From: Syncephalastrum monosporum B8922
Lineage: Eukaryota; Mucoromycota; Mucoromycetes; Mucorales; Syncephalastraceae
Assembly (NCBI GenBank): GCA_000697355.1
Contig: JNEN01001282.1
Location: 62,001-126,000 of the forward strand
DNA length: 64,000 bases
Reading direction: 5' to 3'
The number at the start of each line of letters is the position of its first letter. Position 1 is the first letter of the stretch. This document shows, in pieces, positions 35,198 to 47,352 of the stretch. The translations under genes and the position numbers were made by a program. The notes under the pieces are model-generated. The model was not told the DNA's origin and did not search any database. It saw only the letters and a program-made list of their open reading frames with translations.

Positions 35198-35439
35198 ACA
35201 TTGAATATGAGACATTAACACACGTTTCAGTTCCGTCCCTTCCTCGTTCTTCCTTTGCTTCCTTCTTTCCGTTTCCTCTCCCTTCCTCCTTCTTCGTCGT
35301 TTGCGTGTTTCTAATCTACGCGGTCGGTGGCCTGGACCATCGTCGACAGCACCCTTCGTAGACATGTGCCACCGCGCCAAATGTCTGCCCCACTCCCACT
35401 GGTAAGAAACTGTTATAGATGTGATTTTGAAGCTGTGAC
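35198..35439 (+). repeat. Dispersed repeat, copy B
   Basis: Same orientation as copy A. Bases 35198-35235 are identical to 14908-14945. The central pyrimidine tract is longer here (extra CCTTCCTC-type units), and similarity resumes at a CGGTCGGTGGCC block, TAGACATGTG, GCGCCAAAT and GGTAAGAAACTGTT, ending near TGTGAC. The two copies are the best-preserved pair of the family. Confidence 0.8.
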
Positions 35440-36121
35440 TCTAAAATGCATTTAACCCAGATGAGACAACCAACATGGAGCGAAAGAGATTATTGTCACG
35501 CCCATGTTGTAAGCCTTGTGGGTTGTGATCATATAGGCTAAATTTTTGAGGGGAAGCTTTTTGGCTCCTCTTGAGACTCGGTGTCAGTTAATGCACAGAC
35601 CATTTCTCCCCGCATCATAGGTTAGAAATGACGACATACTACGTGGCGCACGTCATCAAAACTACAGCGGATAGCTGTCACTACCTATACAAGGTAAGTG
35701 CTATAGTAACCAGTCTCTAGGTCTTCGTCTGAAGTGCATTTTAGTCGACGAAATGTTCACTTTCTCTACATATCAAAGCGGTCGGAGCTGCGTTCGTCGC
35801 GCGGACCACCATTTCAACATCTGTGAAGAAAGCAGCTTAGTTATTTTGAACTACAGCTTCAAACACTACCTACGAATTCTTACCGGTGTAGAACAGCAAA
35901 CGTGATCGAAGAGCTACTAGAAGGAAAGGGGAAAAATTGAAATCCATGTTGATATCTCATAACATAGTGTCTACCTTTCCAGTTGCTTAGAGGAGAATAG
36001 CGAAAAAAAAGTATTTGGATGGGAAGGACGTGAGCGGACAGAACAAGAGAAAGACGTAGACGGAGAAAAAACTTAGAGAAAAAAAGGAGAGAAGCGAAGC
36101 AGCAAACTATGTACACAGTGA

Positions 36122-36568
36122 ATGAAGGTTGATAATGTGCGGAGTGATGTGCTAATTGAACCCGACAACTCAACACCATGCACACCAGTGCAATTCGTTG
36201 TCCTCGGCGGACAACCAGCGGCAGAGAAGCTTGGTAAGGACTTTTCTTCTATATACGAGGTCGTACTGCCGTCCTTAATGGAGCAGACGCTTCGGTTGAC
36301 TTTTATGCGTTTACATAAACAGGGTGTGCCAATAGAGACAGGAGTACAAAAAGACTCTGATATGGATTGGTGTCAGCTACTCCGCGCGTTTCAAAGGATT
36401 CATTGCTCCTTGGGGTATCACGCAGAGAAACTTCTGGAAAGGAGATGTCATTGTTTAGCTAAAGTGGTATATGTGCTTTCCTCACAACAGCATGAGGACA
36501 AGACAAACGACGAAAGATCTCAAGACGACAAAGGGCAACTGATCTCTGAGTTACCACTTCTTCTGTAG
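36122..36568 (+). CDS. Hypothetical protein, unassigned ORF
   Basis: An ATG-initiated ORF of 148 codons in an otherwise gene-poor gap. The predicted protein has a hydrophobic patch (VQFVVLGGQPAAEKLG), a mid-part with several Cys/His (LERRCHCLAKVVYVL) and a polar tail. I recognise no domain, no signal peptide and no convincing splice to flanking exons. It may be an orphan gene, an exon of a larger gene or chance. Confidence 0.25.
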   Translation: MKVDNVRSDVLIEPDNSTPCTPVQFVVLGGQPAAEKLGKDFSSIYEVVLPSLMEQTLRLTFMRLHKQGVPIETGVQKDSDMDWCQLLRAFQRIHCSLGYHAEKLLERRCHCLAKVVYVLSSQQHEDKTNDERSQDDKGQLISELPLLL

Positions 36569-36991
36569 CTTTCTCTAATTCCTGGGACACAAGAAGAAAA
36601 AGAGGCTCAAACTTTAATTAAAAAACTTTGGGTAAAAATACTCTTCGCAAAGACAGGTCATTTTAGGGAGCGAACTTTGTTGCTCTTCAGACGGAGAACC
36701 CTCGGCGACTTGTATAGCCACCTGCTCGCTGATCTGCATGATGGATGACAAATCATGTCTTGCGCCAGATTGCGCAATGTAAACTTTGTTACACAAACTC
36801 TGCCTTCACGCAACCAACTTCCGCTTGCATCCTGGGGCATAAAATAGAACGCGCTCACCGCGACATTGAATTACTAATCATTGGAGTGCTTGTATGTTTA
36901 TTTTCTTATGCACTATATAAGAGTCGTATTCCTCGCACACTGACTTTCTCAGGAATCTTCTGATTTTTATAAATTTCTCTCTCCTGTCAAA

Positions 36992-37955
36992 ATGTCTGGC
37001 AATCTTGAAAACGTCAAACTCTACTATTTCAATCTCGGCAGTACGTTATACTGAGGCAGCTCAGGATAAAGTGTATGCATCTTAGAATGACCGGTCAACT
37101 AATATGATATTTCATATGTAGCGCGTGGCAAGGGCGAGAACGTCAAACTCTTGTTGCAAGACTCAGGTGTCTCACATGAGTATATCCGTGTTCAGCGCGA
37201 TCAGTGGCCTGCGCTCAAGCAGCAACTGATGGACAGAGGTCATTTCCCGGGTGTCATGCCCATCGTTGAGCTCCAGGACGGCAAACTTTATGGCGGTACC
37301 ATCCCGGCCATGCGTGTGCTTTCTAAAAAATTGGGTATATATAGCGCCACGTATTTTTCTCCTACCGTTATGGTTGCTGACCAACTTTTCCATGTATACA
37401 GGCAAATACATCCCATCAGATGAAGAAGATCAATACATGGCCGACACCGTGGCTGATCTAAGCTTAGACTGGGCTTCAGCAATCACTCACGTCTTCCGTA
37501 ATCTGGTACTGTCTTTTTAGAGGGATACAGGGTACATGTTGAGGAAAAACGTACTAAAATATCTTCTTAATTAGAAAACGCAGGAGGAGCATCAGAAATC
37601 GGTGTATCCCATCCACGCTGCACGCATGGATAGAATTTACGGTCTCCGCGAGGGACCTTTCCTGCTCGGCTCTGAGGTAAGAACTCGTAGAATGAAACAA
37701 GGGAATTCTAGACTGACGCACCAAAAGATCTCTTATACCGATTTTCTGGTATATCATCTGCTTCAAGAGGAAGAATTGACAGGACAGGTAAGTAGCTGAA
37801 TGATACGTAGGAGAAGAGCATACTAAAGAGTATTATTGTAGACCGAGTACCCCAACTTGGCTAAGCTTACCCAGGCTATCGAGTCGCGCCCGAATCTTAA
37901 AGAATATATTTCGTCGCTTCCCCCGAGCATTGCTATGGGAGATGTCTTTAAATAA
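36992..37955 (+). CDS. Glutathione S-transferase
   Basis: A cytosolic GST of 213 residues with six exons: 36992-37040, 37122-37334, 37402-37505, 37575-37676, 37728-37787 and 37842-37955. The thioredoxin-like N-terminal domain starts VKLYYFNLGTRGKGENVKLL, with Tyr in the catalytic position, and carries the GSH-binding GVMPIVELQDGKLYGGTIPA loop (cis-Pro and substrate-recognition residues). The helical C-terminal domain contains REGPFLLGSE and ISYTDFLVYHLL, matching the GST N-capping region. The closing segment YPNLAKLTQAIESRPNLKEY is typical of sigma/prostaglandin-synthase-like GSTs. It would conjugate glutathione to electrophiles or act as a peroxidase. Class assignment (sigma-like) is tentative; GST family is secure. 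Confidence 0.9.
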
Positions 37956-38776
37956 ATGTACCAGTACTGCTTATGATCAAGAAACATAATTTTTGTCCGA
38001 TTCGTGCATGTCCAGTATCCTGTCTTCTGCGTAGTATGGTTATCAAGGGGTAATCCAGAACATCTCGCGCTGTAAGGTAAACTAATAACAGTTTCAAGAT
38101 AATGTATCTTTTTGATCGTATCATGCTCTAGTGTCTCGATATGTATACCCTACTTCATTCAGTTAAGGGTGCTTCGGTTCTATTCTCGATAGACCGAATA
38201 CGCAACGAAGAGCGACTGCAAAAACTATTACCGAAAGAAAGCAAAGGAATGAGAAAAAGATGAAATAATATAGACAAACAGCCTGCAACTGACCGACAAT
38301 TGACCGGCAGCTGATATTTAGGAAGTATCTATCAAAGTGCTGTCATATTTATCTTCTCTCGGTGAAGGGAACGCTGACACTGACGCGTACTGTGTCTTTG
38401 TACCAATCAAAACTTCAATAAAAGCAAACAGCATAGGTCACATGTTGCTCGTACTCATCCTGTCGTCGGACTGAAGTGCTCATACAATTTTGCAGAGTAC
38501 ATTGAATTGTGGAACCAAAGTTGAAGGTAGGCGGTGGTTAAGCGCGTTATGAACAGGAAGTAGAGATGTGCTGCTGACTCCACGAAAGCAAATTTCTTTA
38601 AATTTCCAGCCCGTGACTTTGGACTGCTGAGCTGGCTGAGTTGGGGTGCGAGGTGCTGGATTGACTGATCGAATGAGGGATATTGAATGGGACGAGTTGA
38701 GTTGAGTTGAGTGGGTGTGCGAGGCGAGCGTGGATTATTAGAGAGCGTGCTGCTATTCTACACGGCTTTATCCGCC
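37956..38776. other. 0.8-kb intergenic region upstream of the MYST acetyltransferase gene
   Basis: No gene is seen. A (GAGTT)n-type short tandem (about 38695-38712) lies just before the HAT start codon, within its leader. Confidence 0.55.
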
Positions 38777-40797
<2,021 letters not shown>

Positions 40798-41015
40798 GAC
40801 GTCCCTACATTCTACTTACCTACCTATATCACCGTACAAAGTTCCGCTCCATTTATACGTACCTTCTCCTATCCCCATCATAGTTCATCATCACCACTTT
40901 TTTCTTCGACTCCCCCAAAACATCATATCACACCATACAGCACTTGTCCCCTGCAAAGAAAAAGATGTTTTCAAGCTTGCATTCAGATACATATATACAG
41001 TCCGACAGTGTCTCA

Positions 41016-42004
41016 TTATTTCGCAGTTCCTCTATTCTTCAATGCCTCCTTGGTGACTTTTTGCAAATCTTCATCTCCCATGCGGATACGATCAGAAAGA
41101 AAATGGTTGCAGTCCCGGTGAACGGCCTCATCAGATCGCACGGCGACCACTACATCGCGCAATGTAGCATTAGGCGTCATATTGTAGTATTCGATAGCCA
41201 TGGTATCGGCCTTGCTGTTCTCGATTTCGCCTTTTTCGATTGCTTCGAGGAACAAAGTGTACGAGTGAATTGCTTCCTCCTCAAGATAGCCGGCGAATCG
41301 ATGAGCTGTTCGGGGTGAAACCATGTAAAGTACGCTGAAAGCCGAGAGGAAACCACCTTGGGCACCGAGGATTAATAAACGATTGATCATCGAGGGTTGT
41401 ACATATTTGAGCCATATCATCAAATGCATGCGCTCGTTTTCGGCTTCATGGAGCAAGTGCATGATCCATCCAGTGTCTTGCTTTAAGGTTCGCAAAGAGC
41501 GCATATGACGCAGCATGGCACCCACCATCCCAGGCACTGACGTAGAATAAAAACATCAAACATAGATGTTAGTCGTGCCTGCTTATTTTTTCCCGTAAAA
41601 CAATGCTGACCCGCTGCGATAGTTTCAAGCATACAAGCACGGAGAGGATGATTGTCTCGGAAATAAAAGTCCGGCAGCTTACGCAATAGACGGACCGTGT
41701 GGAAAGCAAACTTGTCACTCAACGAGATCGGCTTATAGTGCTTATTTGCGCCCCCGATATCGATATCGTCCAGTTCTTGGGAGGTGACTTTATGACCGGT
41801 GGTGCCGAAAAAGTCTGGACGCATAGGGAAGCTTTGTTGAATCTGTAGTTCACGCACAAGCGCGTCTGGAGGGGTCTTGTCGTCGAAAGTTCCCTGCCGC
41901 ACGCTGACTGACGTGGTCAAAGGTCGATTCATCGTCCAGAGCTGCGCGGACCATCGTCTTGCGCCAAGCACGCCCCGGCAACGTTGAGAGAAACGAAGTG
42001 CCAT
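41016..42004 (-). CDS. AOX: Mitochondrial alternative oxidase
   Basis: A cyanide-insensitive ubiquinol oxidase of the inner mitochondrial membrane that bypasses complexes III and IV. Exons are 41611-42004 and 41016-41536, giving 304 residues. The N-terminus is Arg-rich and lacks acidic residues for about 40 positions, a matrix targeting sequence. Di-iron ligands lie in RACMLETIAAVPGMVGAML (first Glu), LLHEAENERMHL (ExxH), RFAGYLEEEAIHSYT (LEEEA) and AVRSDEAVHRDCNHFL (RxDEAxH). It lacks the N-terminal regulatory cysteine region of plant enzymes, as usual for fungi. The next gene upstream on the same strand, 234 bp away, also encodes a respiratory-chain protein. Identification is secure. Confidence 0.97.
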
Positions 42005-42238
42005 ATGTCGACGAGAAAAAGGAGGTTGGGGAAAAAGAAGCTGCCGACAATTTTTATTAAAATAATAGATTTATCATGCGCGGTGTTCTTTCATCACTGG
42101 TTCGTCACGACCGCATTTGTCAGTGGCATAAAGCCACAACACGAAACGAGAAAAGAAGGGAATCAGCTGGCTGTGTATTGGATTTCTTTATGCGAAGTGA
42201 AAAGCACATGTAAAAGCAGCAAGATTATGTAGGGTATG

Positions 42239-42710
42239 TTAGAACGAGGGACGCTCCATGTCCTTACGAGAGGCATAGAAGGCAGGCTGCACGTTCAAGA
42301 ACTATAAGAGCGGTACGGGGCATACGCGTCAGCTCGTTTTGTTTACCACCTGCATTCCCATATCTGTTCTGATTATACCTTGATGTTCTCGTGTTGCTTC
42401 ACACGGTTCCACGGCTCAGGGTTGTTCTTGCGGTCCACCAAGATCTCAGGGTGAGTACGCAGCAAGTACACTACAGAAAACCCCAAAGTTTAGTGTCTGT
42501 GATATAATCAATAAGAGGTATCGTGAGTACATACTGGGATAACTGAATGTGCACAACGAATAATGAGAAAACGAGAAAAATCATTAGTCAGAAAGCGAAC
42601 GAAAGCAAGTGAAGAAGAACATACGCGACAGCGGCGGCACAACCGGCACCGGCAAAGAGGAAGAGAGGAGCCAGAGCAGGGTTCGCTTTTACGAGAGCAC
42701 TGAAAGCCAT
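42239..42710 (-). CDS. NDUFA4 / MLRQ-like small mitochondrial protein
   Basis: A single-pass protein of 82 residues from the B12D/MLRQ family. In animals NDUFA4 associates with cytochrome c oxidase; fungal members are respiratory-chain accessory proteins. Exons are 42625-42710, 42535-42542 (8 nt), 42379-42470 and 42239-42301. The N-terminal helix is PALAPLFLFAGAGCAAAVA. The family signature follows as DRKNNPEPWNRVKQHENIKF, ending in a RKDMERPSF C-terminus like the ERPDF of animal NDUFA4. Including the 8-nt exon is the only way I found to link the helix and the PMYLLRTHPEI segment in frame. Family assignment is good; the complex it joins is inferred. Confidence 0.85.
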
Positions 42711-42944
42711 TTTTTTATAGAGAAAGAGAAGGGAGGGAAAAAGATGTATGGGAGACGCACAGCACCCTCTTTGGCTTTATATACGGGAAATTTTGAAAGT
42801 AAACAGATACTAACAGTGATGAGTATGTGGTGCATGAGGTCATGCGACCGCCTCCTTTCCCCCACACACAAACGAGACTGTCCCCCTCTTTTCCCACTAA
42901 TTCCCACACTTAAACGAGCTACTCATTCCCCATCTTATCCCGTC

Positions 42945-43142
42945 ATGCCGACCACTGCGTGTGACATTCAAGTTGATGAAGTCCACTTGGCTTGTGCAAC
43001 CACATTGCGCCAGGCAAACAACCTTATAATCAACGCTGATACTCTCACAGATAAACTCCAGGATGACATTGGTAAGACAAAGGAAAAGACAGCCAATCTT
43101 CTTATGCTTAAACGTGGACCACACACAAGTCTCCGCATGTAA
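42945..43142 (+). CDS. Small hypothetical ORF between NDUFA4-like and eL28 genes
   Basis: An ATG-initiated 65-codon frame (MPTTACDIQVDEVHLACATT onward) rich in polar heptad-like residues, so a helix or coiled coil is plausible. A GTAAGA donor-like site follows the DDIG segment near 43070, so it could be a first exon, but I found no convincing second exon before the eL28 gene. No family is recognised. Confidence 0.22.
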   Translation: MPTTACDIQVDEVHLACATTLRQANNLIINADTLTDKLQDDIGKTKEKTANLLMLKRGPHTSLRM

Positions 43143-43235
43143 CGCTATACTCGAACTACAAGTGCAACGCCTCGAGTGCAGTCAAAGTCTACTTGAAGTC
43201 AAGTTCAAGTTTTATTCACAAGACGAAAGCAGCAT

Positions 43236-43846
43236 TTAGGCCTGGACCTTGGCAGCCTTCTTCTCAGCACGGCGGCCAGTCTTGACAGGGGCAGCACGAG
43301 CCTTGGTGACACGCTGGGTGTCCTTGACGCGCGAGGCACGGGCAAGGGCAGCCTGAGAATAGCAAATGTTGTACATCAGTATCCAATTACAGTCTTCGTT
43401 TTGGCAGGACCACACGCGGTCATGTGATATGCGTTTAATTTTTCTATAAATTCTTACCTGGCGGAGGTCAGAACGGTAGCCGTTGCGGGCAACGAGCTGG
43501 GCAACCGACTTGGCGGTCTTGCGGCGGGTGTTGTTGATGACAGTGGTGACGTTGGCCTGACCAGGAGCAAGCTGCTTCTTGGTGCGCTGGGTCACAACCT
43601 GGACACCCTTGGGGGCAGCCTGGATGGAGACAGTCTAGAGATGGATGGCGAATCGCGTCAATGGACTAGCTCGAAATGGTGTCTGTGCCAAATGTATAAA
43701 TGTACCTTGGGCTGGGCAATACCGGAGAACTTGAAGGTGTTCAAGTTGGTAAGGTTACCGGCCTCGCGCGAGAACTGGACGTTGTTGCGCTTGACAAGGA
43801 AGGAGTTGTTGTTCTTAACCAAAGACCAGACCAATTCGGAGCTCAT
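43236..43846 (-). CDS. RPL28: 60S ribosomal protein eL28
   Basis: A large-subunit ribosomal protein present in most eukaryotes but lost in baker's yeast. Exons are 43706-43846, 43458-43634 and 43236-43352, giving 144 residues. The start MSSELVWSLVKNNNSFLVKR is the family signature, followed by FSREAGNLTNLNTFKFSGIA and the basic TVINNTRRKTAKSVAQLVAR region. The C-terminus is Lys/Arg/Ala-rich (RRAEKKAAKVQA). All three exons join in phase with GT-AG introns. Its presence outside Saccharomycetes is consistent with an early-diverging or filamentous fungus. Identification is secure. Confidence 0.96.
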
Positions 43847-44133
43847 GATCTATCATATAACGTTTTGTGTTGGTTTCTCTTCATCCATGACATCGGGCGA
43901 GGAGCATATGAAAAGCGAGAGACGGAAGCGTGTCCTCCTCGAGTGGCATCTCACTGTCTCTCGTGGCGATGAAGGTAACACTTACGACTAACTGCGTTCT
44001 TTGACGTGAAGAAACGAAAAGAGAAGGAATTTATCGCTTGCCCGAAGAAGAAAAATTTTTGAGTGGGCGGTCTCTAGACAAGCCACTTCCCACAAATGCC
44101 TCCATGTTCCTGCGTCTTTTTACTTTTTTTTTT

Positions 44134-47063
44134 TTATTTTCGACCCGAAGTCAAGTCCCTGAAAGCTGCCATAATACAGTTCTTGACTTCTTTGTAGCTC
44201 ACAATAAGACAAGACTGCTCATCCCGAGACATAAGCATGATCTTTTCATCCACTCCGGCGTCCAGCTACGTTGGATAGCCTTGTCAATACTCTCTCATAT
44301 CTTTATATCCTTATCAATGCACTCACCTTATTAAGGCATGTCAGGACATGGACCATGTCAACGACGGGTACACCATTTTCGTCCACCTGGTGGAAAACGT
44401 AGTCTCGGAAGAGCTTAATTATATATCTATCGCCTGTCTCAGACCAGCTTGGGTCCATGTCGAACCTAATCATTTTTTTTAGTATGAGCCCGTGGAGCAC
44501 GTCGTTGGCATTGACTTACTCTGGCCGCTCGTTAATGAAACCCATCTTGGACAATAACCGTACAAGTCGACCATTTTCCAATTCTCTGCTCAGTTCATTT
44601 TCGAGCGTGTCATTATACCTAGCGATGCATATTATTAGACAGGACGTCATAGTTTGCCCGTGGTATGCCTTTACTTACAACTGACTGCAGTTGATTTCAT
44701 GCAAAATCCGCGGCCCCATCAAAGTGATCACTTCATCGATCGTTTTTGTCGGCAGAGGTTTGCTGAGGAGGAACAAAATGGCATTTTTAAAGTCGGGCGA
44801 GTAGTATCGTGTGATGACTTCAAAGGATTGAGGAAGGTTATGGAAAGACTGCAGCGAGTTACATGCCAACGCCACCATCAACTTGCCAAGAGCCAACAGG
44901 TCCTCTTGCTGGAAGTGACGCGTGTGAGCATAACATACTACAGGGTTTTAAACAACTGACCTGATGTCGGGTCACATTTTGACCGCTGTCATATTGCAAG
45001 ATATCGAGAGCACCGACATTGTTGAGACGAATCCTGTTTTTTCCAGTGACCAGGATTTTTGACAGCTCGATATTACGCGCGGCTAATCCCGATCCGTGAC
45101 ATGCCTTGATAGCCGATGCCAGTTGGGTCAGGTAGCTCCATAACGTCTTCTCAGGGATCAGCGACGTATTGTTTCCGTTGGCTTGAAGCTCAGCCTGTAG
45201 CGCGGCCTGGCCCTGGGGTGTGAAATATGTATGATAGAGAGTTGTCGAGCAAGGGTGATAGTCGTAGACTATAACAAGAGCTAAAGTAAAGCAGCATATC
45301 AGTTAAGCGTGCATTTCCTTGAAAAGTCTGTCTTACAAGAGTCACCAAACGCCCGCGTTGTGAATGCTTCGTGGATGGACACGATATTGCTATGCCGGAT
45401 GTGTCGCCAGCTTTCTACTATCGACAGTGATGTTTCGTTGACAAGTCGAAAGCCTAGCAAAAGGTGTTGTCAACGAGACCATTCGACGAAGCGTAACACA
45501 TACCTTCTATCCTCAGCAGCACATAACAACGACCGTCATGGCTCGACATTGCTTTATAAAGCCATGATGGATGGCCAAAATAGTTGCCTGACTGCGCAGG
45601 CTGCTCATCCAGCGGATACAGCGAATGATATTTATGGACCTCTTGTGGCAGTCCTAGCTCCCGCGCTATGGTTCAAATACATGATTAAGTCCATCACGTA
45701 ATGAAAGGTGGCAGGCGTAATTTACCTGATGCAGAGAGGAGGGTCGCCTCATTACGCTGGGTCAGCTGTTCCCGCAGGTTGTCTGGAATGAAGAAGGACT
45801 GAATGGTTCGCTGGTGAGGTGGAAGATTGGAGATATGCGGCAGTTGACTGGTGTAGAGGTGGTATTGTAACTGGACGAATGGCTAATGAGTCATTTGGGC
45901 AAAAAGAAGGTTGGCTGTCTACATACGGGCTGTCTGGGAAAGTTCATGTAAAAGTAAGGGTCCATCTGGCCGGGTGGCATCATGCCCATGCTGGCCATCA
46001 TTTGTGTTGGCGACTGCGCTTGCAAGGAGGGGGATACAACGTCCGCCGATCCAGGTGCCTAACCACACATTTCTTAGATGCTAAATCCTGAATAGGTGGG
46101 GCTCGTATATCACCTCTGCACCAACGTTAAACTGGGAGAACGAGTCGGTGAGCGTCGGGACGCTTCCAGGAGCAGGTCTCTCATAATATTCAGCCGCAGA
46201 TGCCTCTTGATTACTATGTTTGACAATGGGATAAATCTTTGCGCATAGAAATGATAAAACAGGGACTTACGCGGCAACCTGTTGCAGATCAGACTCACTC
46301 TTCGCCAGAGACTCTGAACCTAATCGAAGGCTATGTGAATCATGTCTAGCTGATAGTGTTGGTGAATATACCGGCTGATGAAGCGGTTTGTGAAGTGACG
46401 ATGCTGGTAGTAGCTGATTTGGGAACGAACACAGGCGCGTTGACACTCTCAGCAGAGACAGATGATGCCATACCCGAGTTCGATCGTTGCGCGGGCGATA
46501 ACATGCGAGGTTTGCTAGTGGCGCTAGTAGAGAGTCAGTCAAAGGAAAGAATACATAGAAAGTAGACACTTACGACTCGGGACTCCCCTGGGGCGAAGGC
46601 TTGTTCTGCACAAGCGCATAATGACATATGTGAGTGCTCTGCCTTCGTTTTTGCTTATAAACAAGTCATAGAGAGTAATACCAATTCATGATTGAATTCA
46701 CAGCCTTTGCCTTCAAACTTGCAAAAGCCATGAATAATAACGTTACGACAAAGCCTCTTGGCTGCGCTCCCTATTGTAGTGTTCAAAGAAAATAGAGGCA
46801 AACGACATTGTGGGATGAGAATGAGGAGAAAAGGTTGCGTTCATTCCCAGGTCACCTTTGGATGGCGGTTTTGCGGCCGCTGCTGCCGCTGCCGCTGCCG
46901 CTGCGGTTTTGTTAGTAGACGAATCTACTGGTGTTGCCGCTGCAGCTGAAGAAGAAGAACTGGAGGCAGCAACGGGAGCGCCGTCTTCGGACGGAGCCAC
47001 GATGGGAATCGCAGACGGTGATCGCGGTGGAACGACAATTTGTGACCCGAGAGATTTATGCAT
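44134..47063 (-). CDS. PAN3: PAN2-PAN3 deadenylase regulatory subunit PAN3
   Basis: The adaptor subunit of the poly(A) nuclease that starts mRNA deadenylation; it binds poly(A)-binding protein and PAN2. Fifteen exons run from 46856-47063 to 44134-44265, giving 701 residues. The N-terminus has Ser and Ala homopolymers and then a CCCH finger ([20 protein letters not shown]). A Ser-rich linker carries NAPVFVPK and NVGAEAPGSA. The pseudokinase domain follows ([57 protein letters not shown]). The C-terminal coiled coil and knob contain [40 protein letters not shown] and [20 protein letters not shown]. Exon 11 (44961-45280) is the largest. Splice phases agree throughout. Identification is secure; exons 3-5 are the least certain joins. 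Confidence 0.93.
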
Positions 47064-47352
47064 CAGACGACAAAAGGGCGCAAAGTATAATAGTCAAAGA
47101 ATGAACGGCGGATGCTCCGTTCTTACTGTCGATATAAGGAGGTCGTGTGTGTGTGTTATTGCACAAATACAATATGTAAAAAGGTGACGCTTCCACCCAG
47201 AGCAGGATGTTGGTTGGTAAAAAAAAAGTCCGAAACAAAATCGAGAGATTAAGCTCCAAGTATCACTTTTTTGTGCAAACGGTGCAAGAAGACACGACTG
47301 TATTCATGGATCTTATCCCTTTCCAAAGGAAAACATGGTACACTACGTAGAG

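Larger units (their letters stand above)
34792..36991. other. 2.2-kb gene-poor gap with repeat copy B
   Basis: The gap holds repeat copy B (35198-35439) and one unassigned ORF (36122-36568). The rest is AT-rich with short ORFs only. The promoter of the glutathione transferase lies at its right end. Confidence 0.6.
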
